Shown: positions 46,758 to 59,080, counted from the stretch's first letter. The stretch: DNA of 64,000 nt from Odobenus rosmarus divergens (GCF_000321225.1 NW_004450397.1:3968091-4032090), one strand, 5' to 3'. Numbers and translations are program-made. The notes: a model not told the origin generated them from the letters alone.

Positions 46758-47462
46758 NNNNNNNNNNNNNNNNNNNNNNNNNNNNNNNNNNNNNNNNNNN
46801 NNNNNNNNNNNNNNNNNNNNNNNNNNNNNNNNNNNNNNNNNNNNNNNNNNNNNNNNNNNNNNNNNNNNNNNNNNNNNNNNNNNNNNNNNNNNNNNNNNNN
46901 NNNNNNNNNNNNNNNNNNNNNNNNNNNNNNNNNNNNNNNNNNNNNNNNNNNNNNNNNNNNNNNNNNNNNNNNNNNNNNNNNNNNNNNNNNNNNNNNNNNN
47001 NNNNNNNNNNNNNNNNNNNNNNNNNNNNNNNNNNNNNNNNNNNNNNNNNNNNNNNNNNNNNNNNNNNNNNNNNNNNNNNNNNNNNNNNNNNNNNNNNNNN
47101 NNNNNNNNNNNNNNNNNNNNNNNNNNNNNNNNNNNNNNNNNNNNNNNNNNNNNNNNNNNNNNNNNNNNNNNNNNNNNNNNNNNNNNNNNNNNNNNNNNNN
47201 NNNNNNNNNNNNNNNNNNNNNNNNNNNNNNNNNNNNNNNNNNNNNNNNNNNNNNNNNNNNNNNNNNNNNNNNNNNNNNNNNNNNNNNNNNNNNNNNNNNN
47301 NNNNNNNNNNNNNNNNNNNNNNNNNNNNNNNNNNNNNNNNNNNNNNNNNNNNNNNNNNNNNNNNNNNNNNNNNNNNNNNNNNNNNNNNNNNNNNNNNNNN
47401 NNNNNNNNNNNNNNNNNNNNNNNNNNNNNNNNNNNNNNNNNNNNNNNNNNNNNNNNNNNNNN
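46758..47462. other. assembly gap (705 N)
   Basis: Both edges lie inside antisense SINEC sequence. If one SINE spans the gap, only about 40 bp would be missing, so the gap either is over-long or hides further sequence. Apparent 260-codon open frames across it are artefacts. Confidence 1.
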
Positions 47463-47553
47463 GGGAGCCCGATGCGGGACTCGATCCCGGGACTCCAGGA
47501 TCATGACCTGAGCCGAAGGCAGTCACTTAACCAACTGAGCCACCCAGGCGCCC
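47463..47553 (-). repeat. SINEC 5' part, antisense, right of the gap
   Basis: Middle-to-head part ending 'gagccacccaggcgccc'. Confidence 0.94.
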
Positions 47554-47664
47554 TCTATAGGCTCTTTCAATATAATATATTTTTCCTGTATCAACTGACA
47601 AAATCTAAAAGAATCTCAAGGCATTTACAAAAAAATAGAGATAGAGAGGTAGACAGAGAGATAG

Positions 47665-47880
47665 AGATAATATGTATAGAGCACTTACTTCTTCCCAGGC
47701 ACTGCTCTAAGCCCTTCACGTGTATTTACTCAGGTAATTCCCGTGACGTGTGTTACTCTGGGAGATGGACTGTCACATCTCGAGAATGAGAAAACTGAGA
47801 CAACTTGCCCGAGTGCGCACTAGTAAGTGAGACCTGGGACTTTGCATCCCAGCAGCGTGGCTGTGGGGCCAATGCCCTTT
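47665..47880 (-). repeat. MIR SINE
   Basis: Reverse MIR, nearly full length: 'agagcacttacttcttccca', 'ggcactgctctaagcccttc', 'atgagaaaactgagacaact', 'cactagtaagtgagacctgg'. Confidence 0.85.
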
Positions 47881-48099
47881 GCCACTGTCCACGCCGCCTT
47901 CTAAAACAGGAAGAGAGGGGACGTGTCGGCAGGTGGGAAGGGAGGAAAGGCAGTGGAGGAAGAGCAAAGAAGAACAGCTGACTAGAGAAGAAACCAACCT
48001 GAAGCCACAGCAGCTGTGCCCGAGGAGGAACCAAGAAAACACAACTGAAGTCTTGGGAGAGAACTTTTCTAGAGACCAAGTATTTCCAGGCTCTAGCCC

Positions 48100-49530
48100 A
48101 GAATGCTACCAAACCCAACAACAGCCTTCTCGAGGGCTGGCTTGCTGGGCAGTCGTGCTCGAGTCCCTCCTTTGGGGACTTCAGTTCAGAGCAGGTGGAA
48201 AGGACCTCGACCCCCTCCCACTCGTCCCGACGCTTTCTTCCCCACGTCCTCTGTGACCAGAGTGACACGGGCAAAGCCATTCCCTCCGAGGGGCGGGGTG
48301 GTGGGTGGTGAGGGGTGGCCCAACCGGCAAAGGTCTGAGATTCTGAGGACCCAGGAGAAAAAGTCAGTATTTTGGCCTGAACTACAACTGTCTGCAACGG
48401 AGAGCCATGAAACTCCCCATACTTTTCTGAAACTATGCTTCAGGCTCCAGGACTGGGTAAAAAAAAAAAAAAAAAACCCTGGGTTTCCTAGACTTACCCG
48501 AGGTCCTTCCTCTGATCCTCTCTCTTGCTGCCCCACCTCTCATTCTGAAAGGAAGCCAGCCGCATTAACCTCCCTTCCCTTGGAAAAGTCCCTGGGGAGC
48601 CTGCAGCCCTCTTCCGCCACACTGTTACCAGGATGCCTCACGCAGAACCCCAGCCATGTCCTCCCCAGAGCGCACGGGACCGCCACAGCCGGCCAGGGCA
48701 CGCGCTCACATGGCGGGCTCCCTCCTCCCAGACCTCACCAGTGGGCAGCTTTCAGCAGACACCCAAAAGCTTGACCTCGTGTGCCACGTCCAGGAAAAAG
48801 GATTCGGGAAGGAATCAGCGCATTCTTCTTGAAAGGACAGCGGGGTCACTCCCTGACGCAAGCAGCCATGGTGCCCTGCTCCTCCAACCCTGTGGCTGCC
48901 TCAAGCTCTAGCCCACTCTCCAGGCCCCTCTGCCCACTGGCTTCCCTGGGGGGCTTCCACCTACTGCTCTCACTTCCTCATCCCCCCCTCAATTCACCAG
49001 TCCCTGGCAGGCGGCCCCCTTTGGAGCTGTTACTCACAGCAAGCGCTAGGTTGCCTTCCCCACCTTCTCGTCTCACTCGCGCCGTCAGGGGCGGCCCTCA
49101 CCCTAACCTAAAAGCATGGATTGCTAACGGCTGGCCCCTTCTAATGTGTCTCTCCGGGTTTCTGCGGGAAAGAGAGGGAAGGCACAGAAAGGTCCCCTAT
49201 CCCCCGCCCCTGCCTTGGGCCGTCCCATTGCCATCTGCCCAGATGATCCCCCCGACGACTCAGCTCCTGGGGTCACTACTTCTCTGTCGGTCACTCCCGA
49301 TCTCCTCCCAACCCCACACCTCCACTGAGGGTCTCCACGTGGGGGGACAGGCCACTCTACAGAACCAACGAGACCCCCTGCCAGCCTCCCTCGAGCCAGC
49401 AACCACCCTCCCACGCTCGCCATGCTCCGACCAACCAGTCTCGATCGACCACGTCCCCCCTACATATGTGGCCCCGCCGCACGGGACCACCGGTCTGTTC
49501 TCCACAGCGCCTTGAACCTGTGTGCCTTTG
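48100..49530. other. GC-rich, locally CpG-bearing block in the MREG intron
   Basis: GC content is clearly above the surroundings, with CpGs concentrated near 48650-48730 and 49240-49500. Plus-strand frames of 223 (48103-48774) and 244 codons (48781-49515) are open, but the composition is C/T-skewed and proline/serine-rich as expected by chance in such DNA, with no domain. It could be a regulatory element or a decayed CpG island; no function is shown. Confidence 0.4.
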
Positions 49531-49855
49531 ACCACGTTCACTCACCTCCTCATTCGAGAACCATCTAAATCCTATTCACTCTTCAAGGCTCAGTTCAAAG
49601 GCCACCACCTTCAGAGATCTTCACCTTTCTTACCAATTGAAAATAATTGCTTTTTCTTTTGAAATTCCTCAGCCCCTTTATGAAAACTGTTGTAGAGCTA
49701 TTTACTGTATAGACATTGGTAAAAAGGTATTTGTAATGTCCCCTTCGCTACTAGATTGTAGGATCCTTGGGTACAAGAACCTGGGTTCACCCACGTCTTA
49801 CACAATCCTCTGTACACAGGGGTGCCCCAGTGGGTTTGCTGAATTCAAAGAAATA
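49505..49855 (+). repeat. L2-like LINE 3' fragment
   Basis: Words 'ctcttcaaggctcagttcaa', 'ccttcagagatcttcacc', 'gatccttgggtacaagaac' follow the L2 3' end order. Diverged. Confidence 0.55.
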
Positions 49856-50149
49856 TGACAAATCACATAAAGGCTGCATTCTGCCAGTGATTCAGTGCCT
49901 ATTTTGATCTAGAAACCGGCACTAAATCTTATCAGAAAAAGTTACTTGGGCTCTAATCCATGCCTTTTGTTGACAAGGCTGGTTTGTACCATCAAGATAT
50001 TTTGATTTCCATATTTTGGGGAAACGATGAATTTGAGAAGGGTGAAATTAAACAAAATAATCCATTCCCCTCTTGCACTCTGTGCCTGATCAAGCATTTG
50101 ATATTTCAAAAGTTCTTTTCACATTTGTGCTTTTAAATAGTAAGAGATG

Positions 50150-50345
50150 TTGAGGCCACCCTGTGTGGCAGGTGCCGTCCCAGGCATAAAATCCAGTGCG
50201 ACCATTTCATGGAGCCCTTTCTAGAGACATGTGAAGTGAGGCCCTGACAGTTTAAATAACCCAGCTGAGATCTCACAGCTATTAGGAGGAGAACCTAGAA
50301 TCTAAACACAAGTCTGTCTGACTCCATAACCCAAGCTCCTCCTGG
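50150..50345 (-). repeat. MIR SINE
   Basis: Reverse MIR: 'gtggcaggtgccgtcccagg', 'agtgaggccctgacagttta', 'ctcacagctattaggagg', 'ctgtctgactcca'. Confidence 0.7.
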
Positions 50346-52770
50346 TACCCTAAGCTGTCCCTCAATTAGGCCCAAATTTAGCCCACTATGCTGTCCTTCC
50401 TTGTCACCAGTGTGGAAACTGGGACACAAGGAGAGAAATGGAACATAACGTGCAGGGACATTCCAAAAGCGGCTTCTGGCAGAGCCACTCGGGTCCAAAA
50501 CAGGGACAGGCCCCCTCCTCTGCTCTCCAGCTACCCCTCGTTGACTCACTCCTCACTGCCCAGCAGCCAAAGGAGAGACCAGATGCCAGGGCAAGGGGCA
50601 GGCTGGGGAGAGCGAGCCAGGAAAGGAGGCCACGGTCCATTACACAGAGGAGCTTCCTTTAAACACGGCTGGTTCTGAACAGTGTCAAGGCCACGGACCC
50701 AGGAGGGGCATCCTCTTTCAGGGCTATGAAAGCCTATTTTCTCCATCCGCCAGATAGGGTGTGTAAGTGGGAAAGACAGGATTGTATTTCACTATTCCTA
50801 CACAGCCTGGCCGCTCATTAGCCCTCTGCCTCCCCCTCAGCCCAAATGGCACAGGATCAAATGACAGAGCAGAGAAACTCGGCGTGCTAAAGGATAAACA
50901 ACAGAGAGATCGACCTTGGAGGATTGGGTAGTGAGGAGTGGTGGCCAAGGAGGGCCCAGACACCTGACACTTAGGTCCTTGGGGGCTCCGGGGCTCGGAG
51001 GGCCCTCCAGCTGCTCCCAACAAGGGTTGGCTTTATCTTTTCTGCCTGGACAGCTCATCGGTCTGGAGCATCTGTTGGTGGCTAGGGTCTATGGAAATGA
51101 GCCTTTTCGGCGGGGTAGATCAGACTCAGATGCAGTTCTCGCTCTCCAAGTTTGATCAGACCCACCTCTTCAGTGACATTAAGAATAAACCTCTGGGCTA
51201 CAGATCTGCCTCTGGGTCTCCTCCCTATGGACCTTCCAGAACTAGCCACTTGCCCTTCTTCTGAATCAGTGAAAGCTGGGCCTAGTGGGGTTCACAATCC
51301 TCCCAGGTCTAGGACCAGCCTGCTGGGCTGACCACCAGGCCCTGAGGCCCCACCCCCACATGCTCTTGAGACTTAAAAGATTACTTTTCGAAGGTCTGGC
51401 AGTTTGGGCAGTTTGACTCTACATACGACTCGGAGTCTCAAACCCCTAATACCATCCTGGAATTACTGCCTGGAGTGCCTTGGAGAGGCACAGCCTTACC
51501 CTGCTTGCTAAAGCAGTCCCACTGTCCTTTGCAACGCTCATGTGTCTTGACCTAGAACTAAAGCTAGAATGTTGACCTAGAACAAGTCAGACGTAAATGC
51601 CAAGCAAAGCCTTTCCAGCTCTTCTTGTTTATTTTCATTCCCCAGCTCTGCCAGGGTTCTGGAAACAGACTGCTTCGCAGCCAGAGGCCCCTGACCTAAT
51701 TCTTTATCTGGTTTTAACCAGATTAAGTCAAAGGATGGCTCACGGCCCCTGCTGCCAAAGTCTGCCAGCAAGGCCATGGAACGAACGGGGCTTCTGAGCA
51801 ATGAGATTTCAAGTCAGTTTTGTCTAATTGGGGGGGTTCCAGCCCACTCCCACTCTCAGAGTTAGGAGAAGGGCCAGACTCAGGATGTGATTTGGCGAAT
51901 GCTGCCAGTGGGAAGAACTGGGGCTTGGAGGCTGCATGTGACATTGTTATTCCTCATCAACTAGCTGGAAGCAGCTCAAAGTCCTGCTGCTCAGGTCACT
52001 GCGGGGGAAGGACAATTCGTTGCTGTCACCAAAAGCAAAGGATAAGAAGACTATATTCCTCTTCATGGACAGCAAAGGGGGACTTCGGTTTCTGGCAAGA
52101 TAGAAATGACCCATTCATGTACCCGCAAGGAAGGCTGTTGCCCCCAAGTACTGAGGCGAGTTTAGATTTAAGGATGGGTTGTTTGAATCCAGAATCTAGA
52201 AACCCACTAAGACCTAGCTATCCTTCAGCACCCAACCCCGTGTTGTCCATTTCTGTCCCCAGCAGCCACACACGGCGGTTCTGAATGCAGAAGCACTCTC
52301 AGTATAAAAGACACACGGGATTTTGAAGACCTTGTGCCAAAGCGAAGAAAAAAAAAACGAAAAGAATATAAAATGCCTCATTAGGAGATTTATGGCGATT
52401 ATAGGTCGAAATGATAATATTCTGAATATACTGGGTTAAAGAAAAGATATTATGAAATTCAATTTCACCTATTTATTTTGACTTTTTTAATGTGGCCAGG
52501 AGAAAATTTAAAATTGCTTGGGTGGCTTGCGGTATATTTTTATCGGACAGTGCTGATCTAGATAACACTATACCCAATGGTTTAATTTCAAAATGTGCCA
52601 AAATTATGGGGGTTAATGAGTCCCTGCTCCTTTTATTGCTAGTGTGTCTTTCAGTTTATAAGAGTGCTTTCACACCCATAATCTCAAGTACATGATACCT
52701 ATACCTAGGCAAATGTCCCATCACCTCTAAAAGACCTTCAAGACAACAGAAAAGTATATCTTGACTGAAA
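50346..52770. other. MREG intron, nothing recognised
   Basis: About 2.4 kb without a SINEC, GC-richer at 50400-51500, AT-rich at 52300-52700. Short frames on both strands have no motif. Confidence 0.5.
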
Positions 52771-52786
52771 AACCCAAAACTTTTCT

Positions 52787-52961
52787 TTTAAATTGTATTG
52801 ATCTATTTGAGAGGGAAGGTGCACGCGAGAGAACACAAGCGGGGGGAGGGGCAGAGGGAGAAGCAGGGAGCCCGACTCGGGGCTCAATCCCAGGACCCCA
52901 GGATCATGACCGGAGCAGAAGGCAGACACATAACCAACTGAGCCACCCAGGTGCCCCACCT
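52787..52961 (-). repeat. older SINEC, antisense
   Basis: GA-rich middle and head ending 'gagccacccaggtgcccc'. Flanked by caaaacttttct (52775-52786) and caaaattttct (52962-52972), a slightly diverged duplication. Confidence 0.93.
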
Positions 52962-53572
52962 CAAAATTTTCTACAAGAAAATAATAATACAAAGGTAAGT
53001 AACATGCTGGGGAAAGTGTTTGATACAAACAATAGCAAGGGGTTAACAGAAAAATCACGCTTATGAACAAGAGACGTCAAGAGAGAATTCACAGAAGGGT
53101 AACACCCGCTCTTCAAGAATTCTCAAGAAAACAATGAATTTGGTGTTGCTGCTATCTAGCCAAATTATCTATGGGAAACAACAATGAGAATGCCTGAGGC
53201 TGGGCAGTGGGTGAGGAAAGGGGCTCCTTCATTACAATTGAGAGTTATAAAATTAGCATCGTTTTATTTTTTTCACAAAGCGTGAAAACTTTTTGGCAGT
53301 GTGTTTCAAAATATACAAAAATGGGTAAAATATTTAATCCAAGAATTCTAGTTACAAGAATCTATCCTAAGGAAATAATCTCAAATACAAAGTATGTGAA
53401 TGCAAAGAATATTCATTAAAGCACAAATTGGAAATGCAAAAAGATGAAGAAAAAAGACCTAAGATACATTAGTCATCAGTGTTAAGGCAGAATATTTATT
53501 TATTATAATATATATATTTGAGACAATTATATATAGTACATATGTATATGTGTGTACAGTATAAATTCCCAA

Positions 53573-53584
53573 TGTGTGTGTGTG

Positions 53585-53618
<34 letters not shown>
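53573..53618. repeat. palindromic (TG)n(TA)n(CA)n microsatellite
   Basis: A self-complementary run: TG units, then TA units, then CA units. Confidence 0.95.
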
Positions 53619-53640
53619 ATGTCTCAAAAATAACAGAAGA

Positions 53641-53829
53641 GGGGCGCCTGGGTGGCTCAGTCGTTAAGCATCTGCCTTCGGCTCAGGTCATGATCCCAGG
53701 GTCCTGGGATCCCCAGCCCCCCTCATGGGGCTCCCTGCTCAGCGGGAAGCCTGCTTCTCCCTCTCCCACTCCCCCTGCTTGTGTTCCCTCTCTTGCTGTG
53801 TCTCTCTGTCAAAAAATAAAATCTTTTAA
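53641..53829 (+). repeat. SINEC, full length
   Basis: Head 'ggggcgcctgggtggctcag' and 'cttgtgttccctctcttgct' type middle. The perfect 15-bp duplication aaaaataacagaaga is at 53626-53640 and about 53830-53844. Confidence 0.97.
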
Positions 53830-53883
53830 AAAAATAACAGAAGAAAAATGCAGTAAAATAGTACACTAATATTCATCTCAGGG

Positions 53884-53915
53884 TGTGTGTGTGTGTGTGT
53901 ATAGATAGATAGACG
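53884..53915. repeat. (GT)n followed by (GATA)n
   Basis: A GT run passing into ATAGATAGATAGA. Confidence 0.85.
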
Positions 53916-53995
53916 ATTTTTTTCTCCTATACTTTCCAAATTCTCCACAATGGTTATATACTTCTTTTATAATCAGAATAGAAACTTTAAAGTAC

Positions 53996-54550
53996 CTACG
54001 AAGGATTATTTTTACAGCTTCCTTTGTTAACCCAAACTAATGTCTACTTACCTCAAAAATAAAAAAGTCTAGTTATAAGTACTATTACCATTTGAATTTA
54101 CTTAAAGAAATATTTACTATATTCTGGATGGCAGCTCACAGAGCCTACTCAGTTCATATGACATCAATTAATTCTGTTAAATTGAAAATCCTGTGGGTAA
54201 ATTTGCAAGTTCCTGTGTGTGTGTGTATGTGTGCCTCAGTATTTAGTTAAAAACACTGTTGTCTCTGTGGAGCATTTACTGTGCATTCCATGATCTCTGC
54301 CAGCTTTAAAGAGGAGGAAGGGGACAGAAAGCAGGCAGGCAGAGCAAGGACAAAGTTAGGTGCGGTAAGGAAGGAACCCCAGCAGAGCTGAGATTATCTG
54401 GAGATGGTGGACATCCAAGGGAGCCAGGTAGAAACACAAGGGAGAGAAAGAAAGGGAAGAGAGAAATCAGAAGTTATACTTTGCTTTTTTAAACTAACAA
54501 CCCCCCAAATCCAAAAGTTTCTCATTTTTTTCAACCCAAACACTGCTTAT
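53996..54550. other. MREG intron, nothing recognised
   Basis: One short GT run near 54215. No exon or named repeat. Confidence 0.5.
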
Positions 54551-54565
54551 TGTAAGTGGTAACTT

Positions 54566-54692
54566 TTTTTTTAAGTAGGCTCCACGCTCAGCATGGAGCC
54601 CGACAGGGGGCTTGAACTCACAACCCTGAGATCAAGACCTGGGCTGAGATCAAGAGTTGGATGCTTACCAACTGAGCAGCCCAGGCACCCAC
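54566..54692 (-). repeat. short old SINEC, antisense
   Basis: Poly(T), then 'aagtaggctccacgctcagc' and 'gagcagcccaggcacccacc'. The CT-rich middle is missing. Flanked by gtaagtggtaactttt (54552-54567) and gtagtggaaacttttt (54697-54712), an imperfect duplication. Confidence 0.88.
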
Positions 54693-54945
54693 CCATGTAG
54701 TGGAAACTTTTTGTAATTATTCTTCCTGCATACCTTATCACCAGGGACCCTACTAATAATTGTCCTTTCTGTATTTGAAAGCTGTCAGCTTGTTTGTATC
54801 TGCCTGGCACTGAATCTTACCAGTCTTTTTCATCTTTGCCTCCTAGGAGGAAAGAGTTAAGGCAACTGGCCTGAGACCCATTCACTCATTTGTGTGTGTC
54901 TGTGTGTTTGGGGGAGGAGTAAGCCCCCCGAGAAAAAGAAAAGAA

Positions 54946-55140
54946 GGGGCTCCTGGGCAGCTCAGTTGGTTGGGCATCCAACTCTTGGTTTCAGTTCAGG
55001 TCATGATCTCAGGGTCATGGGATCAAGCCCCACATTGGGTCTGGACTCTGGGGAATCTGCTTCTTTCCCTCTCCTTCTTCCCTTCCCCCCCACTCTCTCT
55101 CTCTCTTTCTCTCTCTCTAAAATAAATAAATCTTAAAAAA
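54946..55140 (+). repeat. older SINEC
   Basis: Head 'ggggctcctgggcagctcag', 'ttggtttcagttcaggtc' and an AAATAAATAAATC tail. Confidence 0.92.
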
Positions 55141-55150
55141 GAAGACCGGT

Positions 55151-55345
55151 GGGCGCCTGGGTGGCTCAGTTGGTTAAGCGACTGCCTTCGGCTCAGGTCA
55201 TGATCCTGGAGTCCCGGCATCGAGTCCCACATTGGGCTCCCTGCTCAGCGGGGAGTCTGCTTCTCCCTCTGACCCTCTTCCCTCTCGTGCTCTCTCTCAT
55301 TCTCTCTCTCTCAAATAAATAAATAAAATCTTTAAATAAAAAAAA
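55151..55345 (+). repeat. SINEC, full length, just behind the previous one
   Basis: Head 'gggcgcctgggtggctcagt', CT-rich middle, AAATAAATAAATAAAATC tail. Flanked by 'agaccggtg' and 'agactggtg', a one-base-different duplication that includes the tail of the preceding SINE. Confidence 0.95.
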
Positions 55346-57365
55346 AGAAAAAGACTGGTGACCCTGGCAGGTGACCCAATCTAATTTCCTTATCAAACAA
55401 ACATCCTGGTAACTAGAGGTATGACATCTGCTAGGAGGAGGAAACCTTGTTTACAGATGCCCTCTGGCCAAAGCATTCCTTGCACTCAAGACACCGAACA
55501 TCTTTGGGGTACGGCTCCCTGGAGAATGTCACATACGCTACAAAATAATGAAGGGATGCCAGATGAAGCCCTTTCACAATTCAAATGCTTTTCACGATGT
55601 GAGGTAACCTGGTGAACTTCATTTAGGCTGATTTAGTGTTCTGAGTCAGAGGTGCATGTCCTGTGGGGGAAGGGCATCCTAGGGTGACATTCTCAACGTT
55701 CCAAACCTCTCCCTGCTTCAGCTGAGCTTCTTGATTGCCTGTGTCTTTGCAAGTATTAGCAAAACTTGATGCTAGCTGGGTAGGAGCTATGATCCACGTG
55801 ACTCTGACGATCTGTGTTTTGCTCACTCCACCCCTCCCCCATCCCTTGACTCCTACGTTCTAATTTCTCCATATTTTCACTGTCCACTCTAGACCTTCTC
55901 TAAGTTATTGATATCCTTTTTAAGACACAGAGCTGCACACCAAACCACTGCCCTGGTCGCACCACGCACATCTCCAGTATATTACAACCCTGTGAACACA
56001 ACTCAAGTCACACTGACCCTTTCACAAGAGGCAAAAGATGCTTGCTGCCTGTGTCACCTGTCAATGACAACACAGTTCCATTAACAGCTAGGAGTTACTA
56101 TTTAAATCCAAGCCTTATAAAACTTTCTTCCTTACAGTTCCAGTATCTCATTCACTGCCTACCTTACTCCCCTCCAACCTTCAACTGAGCCTCCAGAGGT
56201 GCTGGCTCCCCCACTTGAGTGTTTGGGGGTACGCTGACCAAGCCTCAAGCATGATGTAATGCCACAGCCTCGAGGCAAAATAATCACTTAGGCAGAAGCA
56301 GTCCCATAATTGCCTGGAAACTCACTGGTTAACACTTCTGTTTATAATTATCCCAGCCTTTACTGGCTATTAGAGACACACAGATGACCCTTTGCCAAGC
56401 CAATTAGGAGACTGCCTCGTGAATCCTGAATTAGGCAGCCATTTCCAGTTTTCAAGACCTTTGCCTGGTCAGCATCTGCTTGCTTCTTCATCAACATGGC
56501 AGGCTTTTATTAACTCAAACAAAGCCCCTACCACAACTCCTGAGCACTGGAAATCCCAGAATGGGAGGGGAAAACCGTGGTGTGGCATGAGTCCACTGCA
56601 CATTCAACATGTTTGGAAATTACAGTGTATTTTTTAAATTTTTGACTAATCTCACGTAATAGATAATTGTGTAGTCATTTCCAAAAGAAAAAAAATCATC
56701 AGTAAATGAGAAATGTTTTGCACCCAAAAAACGAAAAGGCCAGAAGAGACCCTCGGTTTCTAAAGAGGATCCCTTCTTCGAAAGGATCACAAAGTGAGGC
56801 AGGGGTGGGGTGGGGGGTCACAGGACGCCTTGCTCAAAGGAGTTGGTTATATATCCTCTTGGTAGGAAAAATCCACACAATCATTCAAGCAAAGTGTACT
56901 TAGCGGCAAATCAAAGGCCAAGCGTGGATGGCCTCAAGACAGGTAGTAAATGTTTAAGGATTTACAAGACATAGGGTCTCTGCCACAACTACTCAGCTTT
57001 GTGACTAAAGCACTAAGGCAGCCAAAGACAATATGCAAACAAATGGGCATGTCTGTGTTCCGATAAAACTGGATTTGGAAAAACAAAACAAACCAACCTG
57101 GATTTGGCCTGTGAGCCAGGTTTTTCTGGAATATGGAGGAAACAGTGGCATGGCAGAATCAAACCTGTTTTATTCTCGGAACTGTCCAAGCCCCATTCCA
57201 AGCACAGTGCATGTATCTCACTCAAAGGACATGAGTGAAGTCTAGCTCCTTACAGTGCAGGTGCCCAGGGGTGCAACTCTTAATATTTCTTGGGTTAAAA
57301 GCCACATCACTGCTCCCTAATTCACAGGCCTTTATATATGAGGACTTTGAGATCCTGTCCTCCAT
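55346..57365. other. MREG intron, nothing recognised
   Basis: About 2 kb of ordinary sequence with no SINEC. Short open frames lack motifs. Confidence 0.5.
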
Positions 57366-57369
57366 ACCT

Positions 57370-57500
57370 CCCTCCGTCAGATGAAAGCAACAAGCCCAGA
57401 GAGGTTGAGTGGCTTGGCAAAGGTCACACAGCAAATCAGCAGTATAGTCAGGAGCTAGTAGTAGCGTTGGGCCTGAACCCCAGGAACCCTTTCTATAGCA
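57370..57500 (-). repeat. MIR SINE
   Basis: Reverse MIR: 'agcccagagaggttgagtgg', 'cttggcaaaggtcacacagc', 'gcctgaaccccaggaac'. Confidence 0.85.
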
Positions 57501-58310
57501 CCACACTCCCTGTCGTGCTCTATGAAATAAGCACCTGCTTTCCTTTCTAACAACCTTTCCTTTTTAACACCCTGCCAGAGCTCTGGGTCAAGTAGATGAG
57601 CTCACAAACTTGTTTTGGCAGGAGAGTCTTTCTTCCAAATGATATCTCAGCTAGAACCCCAATATGAAACATACGTGAAAGTAACGGTGCCTCCCTCCCT
57701 CTGCCTGGTGGCCCTCAAAGCTCCTGGGGCACCTTGAAGGGATCATAATGATCAAAGAAACCAAGTACGGACAAGTAAAGAAGAAAAGACCTTCCAACAC
57801 GGGCACAGAGGAGCAGTGGAGTGAGAGTCCTGACAGACAGGTCAGATGTGATTTTACTTATCACCTGCTATGCTCTCCATGCCTCTAGCTTCCAGTGCTC
57901 TCTCCTCTACTTTGCAGTGCTGTCCTGACGCCCAGGGCCAAGCATGGCAGTGCCCCTCCCTCCCAACCTCCCGCTCCACATCCTGCAATCTTAATGCTGG
58001 ATTCCATTCCTTTGAAAAGGTCATTTGTGCTGACCTATTAATGATATTAATGGCATGTAAATTAACTTTTGCTAAGACATACGTAATCGGTCTCTGATAA
58101 GAATTAATGTATTATTGCTCCCAGATATCAGATTTGAGTTTTAAAGGGGCTTTTTAGTAGCTCAACACAGTGTTTTTAAAATCATGTTAACTGACTTTTC
58201 CAAAGACACATGGGCAGGGGCAGAGGGCTCTGGAGATGGGAAACCTTCACCAGAGCAGTTTTAATTTGGTCAGTTTCCTGGTAGATTTCATTGTGGGGGA
58301 GAGGTGCTGG
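57501..58310. other. MREG intron, nothing recognised
   Basis: No exon or named repeat seen. Confidence 0.5.
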
Positions 58311-58325
58311 AAGAGTTGCAACTTT

Positions 58326-58536
58326 TTTTTTTTTTAAAGATTTTTATTTATTTATTTGACAGAGACACTGAGAGAGAAGACACAGTGAGAGAGGGAACAC
58401 AAGCAGGGGGAGTGGGAGGGGGAGAAGCAGGCTTCCCACTGAACAGGGAGCCCGATGTGGGGCTTGATCCCAGGACCCCGGGATCATGACGTGAGCCGAA
58501 GGCAGATGCTTAACAACTGAGCCACCCAGGCACCCC
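58326..58536 (-). repeat. SINEC, full length, antisense
   Basis: Poly(T), TTTATTTATTTATT, GA-rich middle and head ending 'gagccacccaggcacccc'. The perfect 12-bp duplication agttgcaacttt is at 58314-58325 and 58537-58548. Confidence 0.97.
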
Positions 58537-58548
58537 AGTTGCAACTTT

Positions 58549-59080
58549 AAAAAGAAATTGAAAAACCACAAACAGATGCCAAAGCATTGGCCCAAGGTCA
58601 AGGTCTCAGTCATGATGCCAACAGAGAAGCTATTCTAAGGGTGTCAAGAACTGTGAGGCATCTGAGATTTGACTCCCTTACAAGGTAACAAGTTCTCCAA
58701 CCACAGTTTCACATGTGGCATGAGACATGGCAAAAAACACGAGACTCCTGGGAAGACAAAGGACCCAGCAATCGGGGTTCAGTACTTTTTACGGCAGTGC
58801 TCTAAGCTCCAATTCCAAAGCAGTAATGGGAAGGCGGGGGGGGCGGTCAGATGATCTGCGCAGGTGCAGTCGGCTGCATTATGGGAAAGGTACCCTGAAC
58901 CCAGGGAACCTGAATCTTTTATAATGAACAGTAGGCCTGCCTGCCCTTTGCTCTGGAGACAGAATTACCTACACCTCCCGGGGCTGTTCACTATGTTAAC
59001 ACCCTTGAAAACACAGTCCAGGACAAAAGCCAGGCAGTGCCTCTGCTCACAACATGTGCAGAGATCAAGAGCTCCATGGA
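58549..59080. other. MREG intron, nothing recognised
   Basis: A G-run with two C (about 58834-58847) is the only notable composition feature. Confidence 0.5.

Larger units (their letters stand above)
52965..53995 (+). repeat. old L1 (L1ME-like) 3' fragment, with a microsatellite and a SINEC inside
   Basis: L1 words 'gaatctatcctaaggaaata', 'aatattcattaaagcac' and, after the SINE, 'tactttccaaattctccac' with 'aatggttatatac' in the expected order. Confidence 0.8.

Noticed and set aside
46707..47526. Open frames of more than 260 codons on both strands
   Set aside because: They run through 705 N and are bounded by SINE sequence; no real codons support them.
48103..49515. Two long plus-strand open frames (223 and 244 codons)
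   Set aside because: They are proline/serine-rich products of C/T-skewed GC-rich DNA, with overlapping frames on the other strand, no domain, and an L2-like fragment at the end.
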